From Hyphomicrobiales bacterium (lineage in GTDB: Bacteria; Pseudomonadota; Alphaproteobacteria; Rhizobiales; Rhizobiaceae), in the NCBI GenBank assembly GCA_900466875.1, contig UBNQ01000019.1, positions 1 to 64,000 on the forward strand: a stretch of 64,000 bases of DNA, in the 5' to 3' direction. A program made the translations under genes and the position numbers. This document shows positions 8,334-16,809 of the stretch, piece after piece (the stretch's first letter is position 1; the number at the start of each line of letters is the position of its first letter). Below the pieces are notes generated by a model. That model was not told the DNA's origin. It made no database searches and saw only the letters and a list, made by a program, of their open reading frames with translations.

Positions 8334-11300
8334 ATGACAGATATTTCAAGCATAGGCTGGATCGGCCTTCTCCTCACCCTTGCCAGCGAAATCGCTGCAC
8401 TGCTGATGATCCGGGATATCCGCAGAATGCTGTCGGCATCCTGCATTGCCGAAATCGGCTATGTGTTGATGGGGATCGGTGCGGGAACACTGATAGGTGA
8501 TACCGGTGCGCTGATGCATCTCGGCTACCAGGTCGTCATGCGTCTGTTGGTGATCACTGCCGCCGCCCAGTTGATCCGGCGCACCGGCTCATCGAAACTC
8601 GACGATCTTGTCGGCAGTTCCGAGCGCGTTCCTTTCGCCTCGCTGATGTTCGGTTTCGGAATGTTCTCGGTCATGGGCCTGTCGCCGTTCAAGGGTGCTT
8701 TCTCGAAATTCGTCATCCTCTACGCCGATATCGAGAACGGCGCGTGGATACTGGCGCTTGGCGGAACCATCGCCAGCATGATCAGCGCGGTCTATTTCAT
8801 CCGTGTGGTCCAGGCGATCTGTCTTCAGCGCCAGACCCACGGCATCCTGCAGGACAAGCCGATCTCGTTCTTCACATTGACCGCGGCCGATATACCGATG
8901 GCGGTACTGGCCGTGATCACGATCGGGCTCAGCTTGTTTCCAGAACCGTTTCTCGATGCGGCAGCCCATGCGGCAGGCATGGTCGATCTCTCGCAGCTAC
9001 CCGAATTCGAGACTGGCTGGAGCGCTCAGGTCCTCCTTCCCTATCTCGGCGGATTCCTGCTCTTTGTCCTGGGCCGTTTCTCACAGAACCTGCGAAGTGT
9101 CGGAGCCGTCACGATTGCCCTTGCGACGCTGGTTATGATGGCAACCTCGTTGAGGCTGGGTGATGTCGGCGATTATTTCGCCCTTATTTTCGCGGGTATT
9201 GGACTTGCCGTCACGGTCTATTCGGTCCGCTACATGGTGCATTCGCATGCGGCCAACCGTTACTATTTCTTTCTTTTCATCATGATCGGCTCGCTGATCG
9301 GCGTGGCGACCTCTAATCACCTCGGCAATTTCTATCTGTTCTGGGAGTTGATGACCTGGAGTTCCTACCTGCTCGTCATCCATGAGCAGACTGAAAAGGC
9401 GCTCAAGGCCGGCAAGACATATTTCCTCATCTGCGCGTCCGGCGCTTATGTCATGCATCTGGGCATCCTCATACTCCACGCCCAGCTCGGCACGTTCGAG
9501 CTTGCAGAAATCGCCGAACGCATGCCGCAACTGACGCCAGTCATGAGCGGCCTGATCGCAGTCCTTTTCCTGATCGGCCTCGGGTCGAAGGCCGGCCTCT
9601 TTCCGCTGCACAGCTGGCTGCCCGAAGCGCATCCGGTGGCGCCGTCCTCCATTTCCGGGCCGATGTCGGGCATCCTCACCAAGGCCGGTCTTCTCGGCAT
9701 CGTCAAGATCCTGTTTGTCGCCTTCGGCGGCGCGGCCATTCTGCATCAGGATCTGCTTGGCGGCGTGACGGGCCCTGGCTTGGTTCTGATCCTGCTCGGC
9801 GCCATCACATTCCTGATCGGCGAGATCCAGGCTTACCGGCAGACCGACTTGAAGCGAATGCTCGCCTATTCGACGCTCGCCCAGATCGGCGAGATCACCA
9901 TGATAATCGGCGTCGGCACCTATCTCGCTCTTGCGGGTGCACTTACCCATATCGCCAATCACGCGATCATGAAGACCATGCTGTTCTTCTGCGCAGGCGC
10001 CTTCATCATGCGTGCTGCCGGCCATGCCCAGAGCCTGAACGCGCTAAAGGGCATCGGCCGCAAAATGCCGTTCACCGCGTTTTGCATGGGCATCGGCCTG
10101 CTGTCTATCATGAGCGTGCCGCCGTTCAGCGGTTTCGTCAGCAAGTTCATGATGATCTATGCCAGCGTCGAGGCCGGGCTTTATCCGGTTGCCGTCGTGA
10201 TGCTGACCGGCGGTGTGATCGGCGCCATCTATTATGCCCGCATCTTGCGGGTGATATTCTTCGAACCCTATCATGGCCCTGAAATTTCGGAGGCACCCCT
10301 TGCAATGCGCTGCGTGGTCGGCGCTCTTGCGACACTCACTGTTGTCAACGGCCTCTATCCCGATGCGCTGCTGCAGCTGGTCACGCCGGTGATCGATCGG
10401 CTTGCTGCTTCCAGTGATCTCCTTCCCGCGGCCTTGCCACCGGTCACCATGCAATGGTCGTTGGCCGCGGCTGTCGCCGCCATCGGCGCAATCACGGTCT
10501 ATCTTTTCAGCCGCGGCCATGCCGTGCGTGCCGGCACCCTGTCAGTCATCGTGATGATAGCAGCTCTTGCCGCCGTCGTCTGGCAGGCAAGCCGCTATGA
10601 CGCGCTCTCCTTCTGGTATGCGATCACCATTGTCGCGATGGGGGCGATCAACCTCTGCTATTCGATCGGTTACATGGCGCATGGCCGGTCGCAGAACCGG
10701 TTCTGTTTCTATTTTATCGCCATGATCGCCGGCCTTCTCGGCGTCACGGCCAGCGGCAATCTGTTCTCCTTCTTCGCCTTCTGGGAATTGATGAGCAGCT
10801 GGACACTGTTCCTCGTGATCAGCCATGACGAAACAGAAGATGCGCTGCGCGAAGGCACCAAATATTTCGTCTTCAATTTCGCCGGCGCCAGTATCCTGTT
10901 TCTCGGGGTCACCATGCTGGCAGCATTGGCCGGCACGTTCCAGATTGCCGACCTCGCTACAGCCGTCTCCACAGTGCCGCCCGTCGATCTGATTTTCCCG
11001 ACGGCGCTGATCCTCATCGGCTTCCTGATGAAAGCGGCGCAACTGCCGTTCCGGATCGACTACCAGATGCACACCGTCCCCGCCCCGACCCCGGTCAGCG
11101 GCTATATCTCGGCGGTGCTGCTGAAGGTCGGCCCATACGGAGTGCTTAAATTCTTCGTCGCGCTCGGCGGCGGTGCAGCCTTCATCCGCATGGCGGAGAC
11201 GGCAAGCTGGATGCCGAACCTGATGCAGGCAACACAGGTCATCGCCGCAATTACCGTGCTCTATGCCGGCGCCATGGCCGTCGTGCAAAGCGGTATCAAG

Positions 11301-12155
11301 CGGCTTTTAATCTACAGCACCGTCAGCCAGCTCGGCTATATCCTGCTGGCGCTGTCGCTCGGCACCTCACTCGGCATTGCCAGCGGCCTGATGCATGCCG
11401 TCAACCACATGCTGTTGAAAAATGCCCTCTTCCTCGTCGCAGGGTGCATTCTTGCGCAGGCGCATATCAACAGCCTCGACGAACTCGGCGGCCTTGGTCG
11501 GAAAATGCCGGTGACCTTCGCCGTCTTCCTGTTTGCCGGCCTGTCGCTCGCCGGCATCCCGCCGCTCAACGGTTTCGGCTCGAAGCTCCTGATCTACGAG
11601 GCGGCATTCGAGAGCGGGCATTACATGCTGGGACTGTCCGCCCTCATGTCGAGCTTGTTCACGCTCGCGGCCATCCTGAAATTCGCCCACACCGCCTTCA
11701 TGGGACAGATTTCCGAAAGAGCCTCAAAGATGAGGGACGCTCCGATGGTCATGCTGGCACCGATGCTGCTCCTCGTCGGGGCGAGCATCGTGGTCGGCCT
11801 CTTTCCAGGCCTGCTTCTTGTGCCGATCGCCCACGTTCAGGCAGCTCTCGACCTCGAACCGGTGCAGGCAAGCTGGCTGGGCGGCCTGCCGGGCGTGTCT
11901 TCCTACAATCCGCTCGTCATGACGATCGCGCTCGTCGCGACGGGCCTGATCGGCTGGCTCTATTATCGGCTATCCGGCAGCCGGCATGTGACGAGCTATG
12001 TGCATACGGGCGGTGGCGTAATGATCCCGAATGCCCGCATGCACCTGCCGGCATCCGCGCTTTACGAAACGCCTGAACGTCTGATCCGGCTGGCCTTGCG
12101 CGACAAGCCGTCGATCCAGGACCCGCAAACAGAAAGCCATGCCCATGACCTCTGA
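8334..12155 (+). CDS. cooM: CooM, giant antiporter-like membrane subunit of CO-linked hydrogenase
   Basis: This 1273-residue membrane protein is related to NuoL/NuoN, HycC and Mrp antiporter subunits and forms the ion-translocating arm of the hydrogenase. Three antiporter-like parts can be seen: a short N-terminal one (to about residue 220) and two full modules (about 230-710 and 730-1240). Each full module has the conserved FWELMTW/FWELMSS helix, a conserved central helix pair (SKAGLFPLHSWLPEAHP in the first) and the NHAIMKTMLFF / NHMLLKNALFL segment. CooM of R. rubrum is unusually large in the same way. The ATG at 8334 is used; a TTG at 8325 is also in frame and neither has a strong ribosome-binding site. 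The 3' end overlaps cooK. Confidence 0.93.
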   Translation: MTDISSIGWIGLLLTLASEIAALLMIRDIRRMLSASCIAEIGYVLMGIGAGTLIGDTGALMHLGYQVVMRLLVITAAAQLIRRTGSSKLDDLVGSSERVPFASLMFGFGMFSVMGLSPFKGAFSKFVILYADIENGAWILALGGTIASMISAVYFIRVVQAICLQRQTHGILQDKPISFFTLTAADIPMAVLAVITIGLSLFPEPFLDAAAHAAGMVDLSQLPEFETGWSAQVLLPYLGGFLLFVLGRFSQNLRSVGAVTIALATLVMMATSLRLGDVGDYFALIFAGIGLAVTVYSVRYMVHSHAANRYYFFLFIMIGSLIGVATSNHLGNFYLFWELMTWSSYLLVIHEQTEKALKAGKTYFLICASGAYVMHLGILILHAQLGTFELAEIAERMPQLTPVMSGLIAVLFLIGLGSKAGLFPLHSWLPEAHPVAPSSISGPMSGILTKAGLLGIVKILFVAFGGAAILHQDLLGGVTGPGLVLILLGAITFLIGEIQAYRQTDLKRMLAYSTLAQIGEITMIIGVGTYLALAGALTHIANHAIMKTMLFFCAGAFIMRAAGHAQSLNALKGIGRKMPFTAFCMGIGLLSIMSVPPFSGFVSKFMMIYASVEAGLYPVAVVMLTGGVIGAIYYARILRVIFFEPYHGPEISEAPLAMRCVVGALATLTVVNGLYPDALLQLVTPVIDRLAASSDLLPAALPPVTMQWSLAAAVAAIGAITVYLFSRGHAVRAGTLSVIVMIAALAAVVWQASRYDALSFWYAITIVAMGAINLCYSIGYMAHGRSQNRFCFYFIAMIAGLLGVTASGNLFSFFAFWELMSSWTLFLVISHDETEDALREGTKYFVFNFAGASILFLGVTMLAALAGTFQIADLATAVSTVPPVDLIFPTALILIGFLMKAAQLPFRIDYQMHTVPAPTPVSGYISAVLLKVGPYGVLKFFVALGGGAAFIRMAETASWMPNLMQATQVIAAITVLYAGAMAVVQSGIKRLLIYSTVSQLGYILLALSLGTSLGIASGLMHAVNHMLLKNALFLVAGCILAQAHINSLDELGGLGRKMPVTFAVFLFAGLSLAGIPPLNGFGSKLLIYEAAFESGHYMLGLSALMSSLFTLAAILKFAHTAFMGQISERASKMRDAPMVMLAPMLLLVGASIVVGLFPGLLLVPIAHVQAALDLEPVQASWLGGLPGVSSYNPLVMTIALVATGLIGWLYYRLSGSRHVTSYVHTGGGVMIPNARMHLPASALYETPERLIRLALRDKPSIQDPQTESHAHDL

Positions 12156-13104
12156 TACATTCCGAACCCTGCTGACTGTGCTGGTCTTTCCGGGAGGGCT
12201 GTTCGCCATGGCACTGGGACTTGCGCTGAAAGGTGTCGAGCGACGGGCGATCGCCCGTCTGCAGCGTCGCATCGGGCCGCCGCTCATCCAGCCCTTCTAC
12301 GACCTGGTCAAGCTGATGCGGAAGCGAACCCTCATTCCAGATACCGCCAATGCCTTTGTCTTCCTGGCCGTACCAGTCGCAGGTCTTGCCAGCATGGCGG
12401 TTGCCGCATCGATGATCCCGATCCCCGGTTTTTACGAGCCAAGCACGGGTCTCGGCAATCTCGTCGTGCTGTTCTACCTGATCTCGATCCCCGCAGTATC
12501 GCTGATGCTCGCCGGATCAGCGTCCGGTTCTCCCTATGGCGCAATCGGTTTTTCGCGCGAGATGGCGATTGTACTGGCCTATGAAGGACCGATCCTTCTG
12601 TCGCTGGTGGCCGTGGCGCTGCATGCCGGTGCCGTGACCGGCCAGCCGATCCTGCTCAGCCTGACCGAGATCGTCCGTTACCAGCAGGAACATGGTGCCT
12701 TCCTGTTCGATCCGTGGATGTGGCCGGCACTTCTCACCTATCTCTGCTTCATTCCGGCCAATCTCGGTATCGCGCCCTTCGATATCCCGGAGGCCGAATC
12801 GGAAGTGCTGGAAGGGCCGTTGGTGGAATACTCCGGCCCGCCGCTCGGGCTCATGAAGCTGATGTCCGTCACCAAGTCCGTCGTCGTGCTCGGGCTTGGC
12901 ATCGCGCTGTTCTTCCCCAACGGCCCCGCTGGCCTCGCCGGGTTGTTCATCTTTCTCGTCAAATGCCTCGTGCTTGTTCTCGCCGTGTCGGTGCTGAAGG
13001 CCGCGGTCGGACGCATGCGCATCGATCAGGCCGTGCTCTTCTATCTCAAATGGCCTGAACTGCTCGGCTTTGCCGGGCTCGCTCTCGTCATCGCTCGCTT
13101 CTAG
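12145..13104 (+). CDS. cooK: CooK, NuoH/HycD-like membrane subunit
   Basis: A 319-residue membrane protein of the NuoH/HycD/EchB family that anchors the hydrogenase arm and forms the quinone-site-equivalent connection to the ion path. Conserved family segments include LKGVERRAIARLQRRIGPP near the N-terminus, FSREMAIVLAYEGP in the middle and the loop FDIPEAESEVLEGPLVEYSGPP. About eight transmembrane helices are expected. The second ATG (12145) has AGAAAG eight bases ahead and is preferred; an in-frame ATG at 12139 would add two residues. It overlaps the end of cooM by 11 bp, indicating translational coupling. Confidence 0.93.
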   Translation: MTSDTFRTLLTVLVFPGGLFAMALGLALKGVERRAIARLQRRIGPPLIQPFYDLVKLMRKRTLIPDTANAFVFLAVPVAGLASMAVAASMIPIPGFYEPSTGLGNLVVLFYLISIPAVSLMLAGSASGSPYGAIGFSREMAIVLAYEGPILLSLVAVALHAGAVTGQPILLSLTEIVRYQQEHGAFLFDPWMWPALLTYLCFIPANLGIAPFDIPEAESEVLEGPLVEYSGPPLGLMKLMSVTKSVVVLGLGIALFFPNGPAGLAGLFIFLVKCLVLVLAVSVLKAAVGRMRIDQAVLFYLKWPELLGFAGLALVIARF

Positions 13105-13115
13105 GAAATCGCCCA

Positions 13116-13544
13116 ATGGACTTCTTTTCCAAGGCCGCCCGAAAATCACCCTGGCTCTATCGGATCAATGCAGGTTCCTGCAACGGTTGCGATGTCGAGC
13201 TTGCCACCACGGCCTGCATTCCACGCTACGACGTGGAGCGTCTCGGATGCCAATATTGCGGCAGCCCCAAACATGCAGACATCGTGCTGATCACCGGGCC
13301 ACTGACGGCGCGCGTCAAGGACAAGGTCCTGCGCGTCTACGATGAGATCCCCGATCCCAAGGTGACGGTCGCGGTCGGCATCTGCCCGATCTCCGGCGGC
13401 GTGTTTCGCGAAAGTTATGCCATCGAAGGACCGATCGACCGCTACCTGCCGGTGGATGTCAACGTGCCAGGCTGTCCGCCGCGTCCTCAGGCGATCATCG
13501 AGGGCATCGCCAAGGCAATCGAGATCTGGGCGAAGCGGGCATAG
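13116..13544 (+). CDS. cooL: CooL, small [4Fe-4S] subunit (NuoB-like) of hydrogenase
   Basis: This 142-residue protein is the electron-transferring small subunit next to the catalytic CooH. The proximal cluster ligands are visible as Cys22 and Cys25 (GSCNGCDVE), Cys90 (GICPISGG) and Cys120 (VPGCPPRP). Two additional cysteines at 45 and 48 (LGCQYC) are not part of that set. The length and the absence of a twin-arginine signal fit the cytoplasmic-facing group 4 hydrogenases, in contrast to periplasmic uptake enzymes. It starts 11 bp after cooK and precedes cooX by 9 bp in the same operon. Confidence 0.94.
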   Translation: MDFFSKAARKSPWLYRINAGSCNGCDVELATTACIPRYDVERLGCQYCGSPKHADIVLITGPLTARVKDKVLRVYDEIPDPKVTVAVGICPISGGVFRESYAIEGPIDRYLPVDVNVPGCPPRPQAIIEGIAKAIEIWAKRA

Positions 13545-13553
13545 GAGACAGTC

Positions 13554-14054
13554 ATGGCATTCCTGAAGATCCTCTTCGACAATCTGCGCAAGGGACCGGC
13601 AACCGAGGCCTTTCCCTTCGGCGAGGCGGCAACGCCCGATGCCTATCGCGGCAAGGTGACGTTCGACGAAACGAACTGCGTCGGCTGCAATATGTGCGAG
13701 CATGTCTGTGCCGGCGGCGCCATCCGTTTCTCCGAGCAGGAAGACGGGCTGCATTTCCTCATCTGGCACAACACCTGCATTTCCTGCGGCCTTTGCGCCC
13801 ACTATTGCCCGACCAAGGCGATCAAGCTCAGCAATGACTGGCACTTGTCGCATCTGCAGGAAGAAAAATACGAACAGGTCGACCATGCGGTCGTCCCCTA
13901 CCGGCACTGCACCTCCTGCGGCGAGCGGCTGCAGCCGGGCGGGCCGATGCTGCATCAACTTGCCTTCAAGGGCACCAACCCGCGGTCTCAGCGACTGATG
14001 AACATGTGCCCGGATTGCCGGCGTAAGGCCAGCTATAGTGGAGAAGCGCTATGA
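13554..14054 (+). CDS. cooX: CooX, two-[4Fe-4S] polyferredoxin subunit
   Basis: A 166-residue HycF/NuoI-type protein that passes electrons to the hydrogenase small subunit. Two classical ferredoxin motifs occur at Cys42/45/48/52 and Cys75/78/81/85, each binding a [4Fe-4S] cluster by family knowledge. Beyond residue 110 there is an extra pair of CxxC motifs (Cys119/122 and Cys152/155) that could hold a zinc or iron atom; the role is inferred only. The stop codon overlaps the cooU ATG by 4 bp. Confidence 0.92.
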   Translation: MAFLKILFDNLRKGPATEAFPFGEAATPDAYRGKVTFDETNCVGCNMCEHVCAGGAIRFSEQEDGLHFLIWHNTCISCGLCAHYCPTKAIKLSNDWHLSHLQEEKYEQVDHAVVPYRHCTSCGERLQPGGPMLHQLAFKGTNPRSQRLMNMCPDCRRKASYSGEAL

Positions 14055-14569
14055 ATGAAGCCTCTGACATCATTGACCTGGTGGCATCTGTTGCTCGGAC
14101 GATCCCGGGAGAATTTTCCTTCAACGAAGACAAGCATGGCAGGGTGACGGCCTGGATCACGCTGCAAAACAGCACGGATCTGGTTGCCGCGGCCCGAGCG
14201 CTCAAGGCAATCGGCGCGCGGTTGAGCATGATCACCGCTCTGTCGGATCAGCCCGAGAGCATCAACACGATCGCCTATCACTTCGACATAGATGGAAGCA
14301 CGGTCACATTGAAGGTGGGCGTCGAGCCGGGCGGCAGCGTGGAAACCATCGTGCCGCTGTTTCGCAATGCCGACTGGCATGAACGTGAGTTCATGGAACT
14401 CTACGATCTGCATGTCAGCGGCCGCGCCAACAGTCGGCGGCTGTTCCTTGACGAAACCATCGACCGGCGGGTGATGCAGCGGCTCATCCCGCTCTCCGTC
14501 CTGTCCAATGCAGCAAGTACGACCATGCTGTTCGAGAAACTGATCGTCGATCGGGAGAAGTCGAGATGA
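14051..14569 (+). CDS. cooU: CooU, NuoC-like (30 kDa) subunit
   Basis: This 172-residue protein corresponds to the NuoC/HycE-N-terminal domain that assembles with the large subunit. The recognisable core is the segment around residue 110-125 (FRNADWHEREFMELYDLHVSG), the signature of the 30-kDa complex I subunit, followed by RRLFLDETID. It carries no metal ligands, as expected. In Hyc-type enzymes this domain is fused to the large subunit, whereas here it is separate, the Coo/Ech organisation. The ends overlap both cooX and cooH by 4 bp. Confidence 0.92.
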   Translation: MNEASDIIDLVASVARTIPGEFSFNEDKHGRVTAWITLQNSTDLVAAARALKAIGARLSMITALSDQPESINTIAYHFDIDGSTVTLKVGVEPGGSVETIVPLFRNADWHEREFMELYDLHVSGRANSRRLFLDETIDRRVMQRLIPLSVLSNAASTTMLFEKLIVDREKSR

Positions 14570-15651
14570 AATCCTTTGAAATGCCTGTAGGCCCGCTTCA
14601 CGTCTCGCTCGAAGAGCCGATGTATTTTCGCATCGATGTGGAAGGCGAAGAGGTCGCGGGCATCGAGATCACCGCCGGCCATGTCCATCGCGGCATCGAG
14701 TACCTGACGGCAAAGCGTAACATCTATCAAAATCTTGCCCTGATCGAGCGGGTCTGCTCGCTGTGCTCCAACAGCCATCCGCAGGCCTATTGCATGGGGC
14801 TGGAAAAGATTGCCGGCATCGAGGTGCCGGAACGGGCGCAATATCTCCGGGTGATCGCCGACGAAATCAAGCGCGCTGCGTCCAACATGTTCAATGTGGC
14901 GATTCTGGCCCATATCGTAGGCTTCGAGTCGCTTTTCATGCATGTCATGGAAGCGCGCGAGATCATGCAGGACACCAAGGAGACGGTGTTCGGCAACCGC
15001 ATGGATCTGGCCGCCAATGTTATCGGTGGCGTCAAGTTCGATATCGCCGAGGATCGCATCGCCTATGTCATAGCCCAGCTTAACCGGCTGGAGCCTATCC
15101 TCGTCAAAGAGATCATTCCTCTCTACGAGACCAATTCATCGATCCTGTCGCGAACCCGCGGCATCGGCCTCATCAATCGTGACCAATGCATCGATTATGG
15201 GCTGATGGGACCGGTCGCTCGGGGATCAGGCTATGCCTATGACGTGCGCTCCGCCGCTCCCTACGCGGTCTATGATCGCCTCGATGTCGACGTTATCACC
15301 TACCCGGATGGCGATGTCTGGTCGCGAGCCATGGTGCGGCTGAAGGAGGTGGTCGAGGCCATCCGACTGATGCGGCTTTGCCTGCGCGAGCTGCCGGAAG
15401 GTCCGCTGACGTCCGGTCCCCTGCCGTTCATACCGGCCGGCGAAGCAATCACCAAGGTCGAGGCGCCGCGTGGCGAGCTGATCTATTACCTGAAGACCGA
15501 TGGCACCGACATTCCGGCGCGGGTGAAGTGGCGCGTACCGACCTACATGAACTGGGATGCGCTTGAGGTGATGATGGTCGGCGGTCGCATCTCCGACATT
15601 CCATTGATCGTCAACAGTATCGACCCCTGCATTTCCTGCACCGAGCGATAA
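14566..15651 (+). CDS. cooH: CooH, catalytic large subunit of CO-induced [NiFe] hydrogenase
   Basis: Catalytic subunit that reduces protons to H2. The nickel-iron ligands are present as Cys64 and Cys67 (ERVCSLCSNSH) and Cys355 and Cys358 in the C-terminal DPCISCTER. The 361-residue protein ends directly after that motif, without the C-terminal peptide that most NiFe hydrogenases lose during maturation. R. rubrum CooH is known for the same feature, and no maturation protease gene is found in this cluster. The motif AGHVHRGIE near residue 38 is also conserved in group 4 enzymes. A strong hairpin 30 bp downstream closes the cooMKLXUH operon. Confidence 0.95.
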   Translation: MKSFEMPVGPLHVSLEEPMYFRIDVEGEEVAGIEITAGHVHRGIEYLTAKRNIYQNLALIERVCSLCSNSHPQAYCMGLEKIAGIEVPERAQYLRVIADEIKRAASNMFNVAILAHIVGFESLFMHVMEAREIMQDTKETVFGNRMDLAANVIGGVKFDIAEDRIAYVIAQLNRLEPILVKEIIPLYETNSSILSRTRGIGLINRDQCIDYGLMGPVARGSGYAYDVRSAAPYAVYDRLDVDVITYPDGDVWSRAMVRLKEVVEAIRLMRLCLRELPEGPLTSGPLPFIPAGEAITKVEAPRGELIYYLKTDGTDIPARVKWRVPTYMNWDALEVMMVGGRISDIPLIVNSIDPCISCTER

Positions 15652-15680
15652 CTCCTTTTCGCTCCCCAAGTCGTCTCCCT

Positions 15681-15720
15681 GCATGGCGTGCGCATCAAAA
15701 ATGCGCACGCCATGCGCGTT
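15681..15720 (+). terminator. Rho-independent-like terminator after cooH
   Basis: A perfect 15-bp stem (15681-15695 with 15701-15715) encloses the loop CAAAA and is followed by GCGTTTT. It separates the hydrogenase operon from the hypA-cooFSCTJ unit and stands 36 bp upstream of the candidate CooA operator. Confidence 0.8.
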
Positions 15721-15750
15721 TTGACGCAGAAACCCCTTCGCTTCCAGGTT

Positions 15751-15766
15751 TGTCGTCTGGCTGACA
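15751..15766 (+). promoter_or_regulatory. Candidate CooA operator upstream of hypA-cooFS
   Basis: TGTCG-TCTGGC-TGACA is a full match to the CooA recognition pattern TGTCR-N6-YGACA remembered from R. rubrum. It is placed 60 bp before the hypA ATG, right after the cooH terminator. A TAACCC at 15788-15793 is a weak -10 candidate. The CooA encoded downstream keeps the recognition-helix region (GSSRQATSTAMNSL) almost unchanged from R. rubrum, which supports conservation of the target. Confidence 0.75.
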
Positions 15767-15826
15767 GAACCTTCTCCCGGACAGGCGTAACCCGGTTCTC
15801 AGGAGAGAGGTTGGAGCGTCGCAGAC

Positions 15827-16177
15827 ATGCACGAGATCACTATAACCTGCGCCCTGATGAAGGTCGTGAGCGAGGAAGCCCAGCGCCGTGGTGGCGGCAG
15901 GGTCACCGAGATCGCGATGACGATTGGCGGCCTGCACGGCATCGAGCCCGCGGTTCTGGAATCCTCGTTCAGCCTGCTTGCCGAAGACACGATCATGGCC
16001 GGCGCCCATCTCAGGATCAATCAACTGCCGGTGCGCGTCTTTTGCCGGCAGTGCGACAGCATTCTTGTCGCAGACGCACGCTTTCGATGCGGGTCCTGCC
16101 ACGGCAATGACGTGAGGATCCAGCCTTCGGAAGGAATGACTGTCGATGAAATCGTCGTCTGCGCCTGCGAGGCATAG
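15827..16177 (+). CDS. hypA: HypA nickel chaperone
   Basis: A 116-residue nickel-delivery protein for hydrogenase maturation. The N-terminal Met-His-Glu (MHEIT) supplies the nickel site, and the zinc site is formed by CRQC (residues 68-71) and CGSC (84-87). It works with HypB, encoded 5 kb downstream in the same block. It is the first gene after the CooA-type operator, so nickel insertion would be co-induced with the CO dehydrogenase. A GGAG at 15813 serves as ribosome-binding site. Confidence 0.93.
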   Translation: MHEITITCALMKVVSEEAQRRGGGRVTEIAMTIGGLHGIEPAVLESSFSLLAEDTIMAGAHLRINQLPVRVFCRQCDSILVADARFRCGSCHGNDVRIQPSEGMTVDEIVVCACEA

Positions 16178-16211
16178 CGGCCACTGGCGAAGCGGACCTG
16201 GAGAACGGAAG

Positions 16212-16793
16212 ATGCAGCAAACGCAAGTCAAGGAAAACGTCATAATCTACGCGGAGCCGGACCGCTGTCTTGGCTGCCACTCATGCGAATTGGCATGCGC
16301 GGTAGCCCATGGTGGGGAAGGCCACGACATCGTCAGTGCAGTTGCGGCGCATCTGCCGCTGCATGCCCGCAATCAGGTCGTTTCAGTGGATGGCGCGACG
16401 ATGCCGATGCAGTGTCGCCAGTGCGAGGATGCTCCCTGCACGCTGGTCTGTCCGACCGGAGCCTGCCATCAGGCCAAAGGGCAGATCCAGATCGTCGAAC
16501 AGCAATGTATAGGTTGCAAGCTCTGCGTCATGGTCTGCCCGTTCGGCTCCATCACGGTACGCTCCGAAGAGAGGCAGAAGGCCACGTCGATCACCAATCG
16601 CGGTGTCGCCAAGAAATGTGACCTTTGTGTCGAATGGCGCGCAAGCACCGGCAAGTCCGATCCGGCCTGCGTCGAATCCTGCCCGACCAAGGCGATCAAG
16701 ATGGTCGACGTCAACGCCTATCGCGATGCGTTGCGGCTCGCCCGCGCCCGCGAGATCGCCCAGTCCCATCGTTCAATCCGTATTTCGCTCTAA
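16212..16793 (+). CDS. cooF: CooF, four-cluster ferredoxin linking CODH to hydrogenase
   Basis: CooF carries electrons from CooS to the membrane hydrogenase. The 193-residue protein has four cysteine groups of the DmsB/HycB type: Cys19/22/25/29, a CRQCEDAPCTLVC group near 64-75, CIGCKLCVMVC near 98-108, and KKCDLC...CVESC at 135-160. R. rubrum CooF is of nearly the same size. The ATG at 16212 follows a GGAGAACGGAAG ribosome-binding site; the open frame extends 22 codons further upstream, into hypA. It lies 16 bp ahead of cooS. Confidence 0.95.
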   Translation: MQQTQVKENVIIYAEPDRCLGCHSCELACAVAHGGEGHDIVSAVAAHLPLHARNQVVSVDGATMPMQCRQCEDAPCTLVCPTGACHQAKGQIQIVEQQCIGCKLCVMVCPFGSITVRSEERQKATSITNRGVAKKCDLCVEWRASTGKSDPACVESCPTKAIKMVDVNAYRDALRLARAREIAQSHRSIRISL

Positions 16794-16809
16794 TCGAGGA
16801 GGCTCATTG

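Noticed and set aside
8334-15651. Formate hydrogenlyase (hyc/hyf) identity for the hydrogenase
   Set aside because: There is no formate dehydrogenase gene, the NuoC-like domain is separate from the large subunit, and CooS, CooF and CooA are linked.
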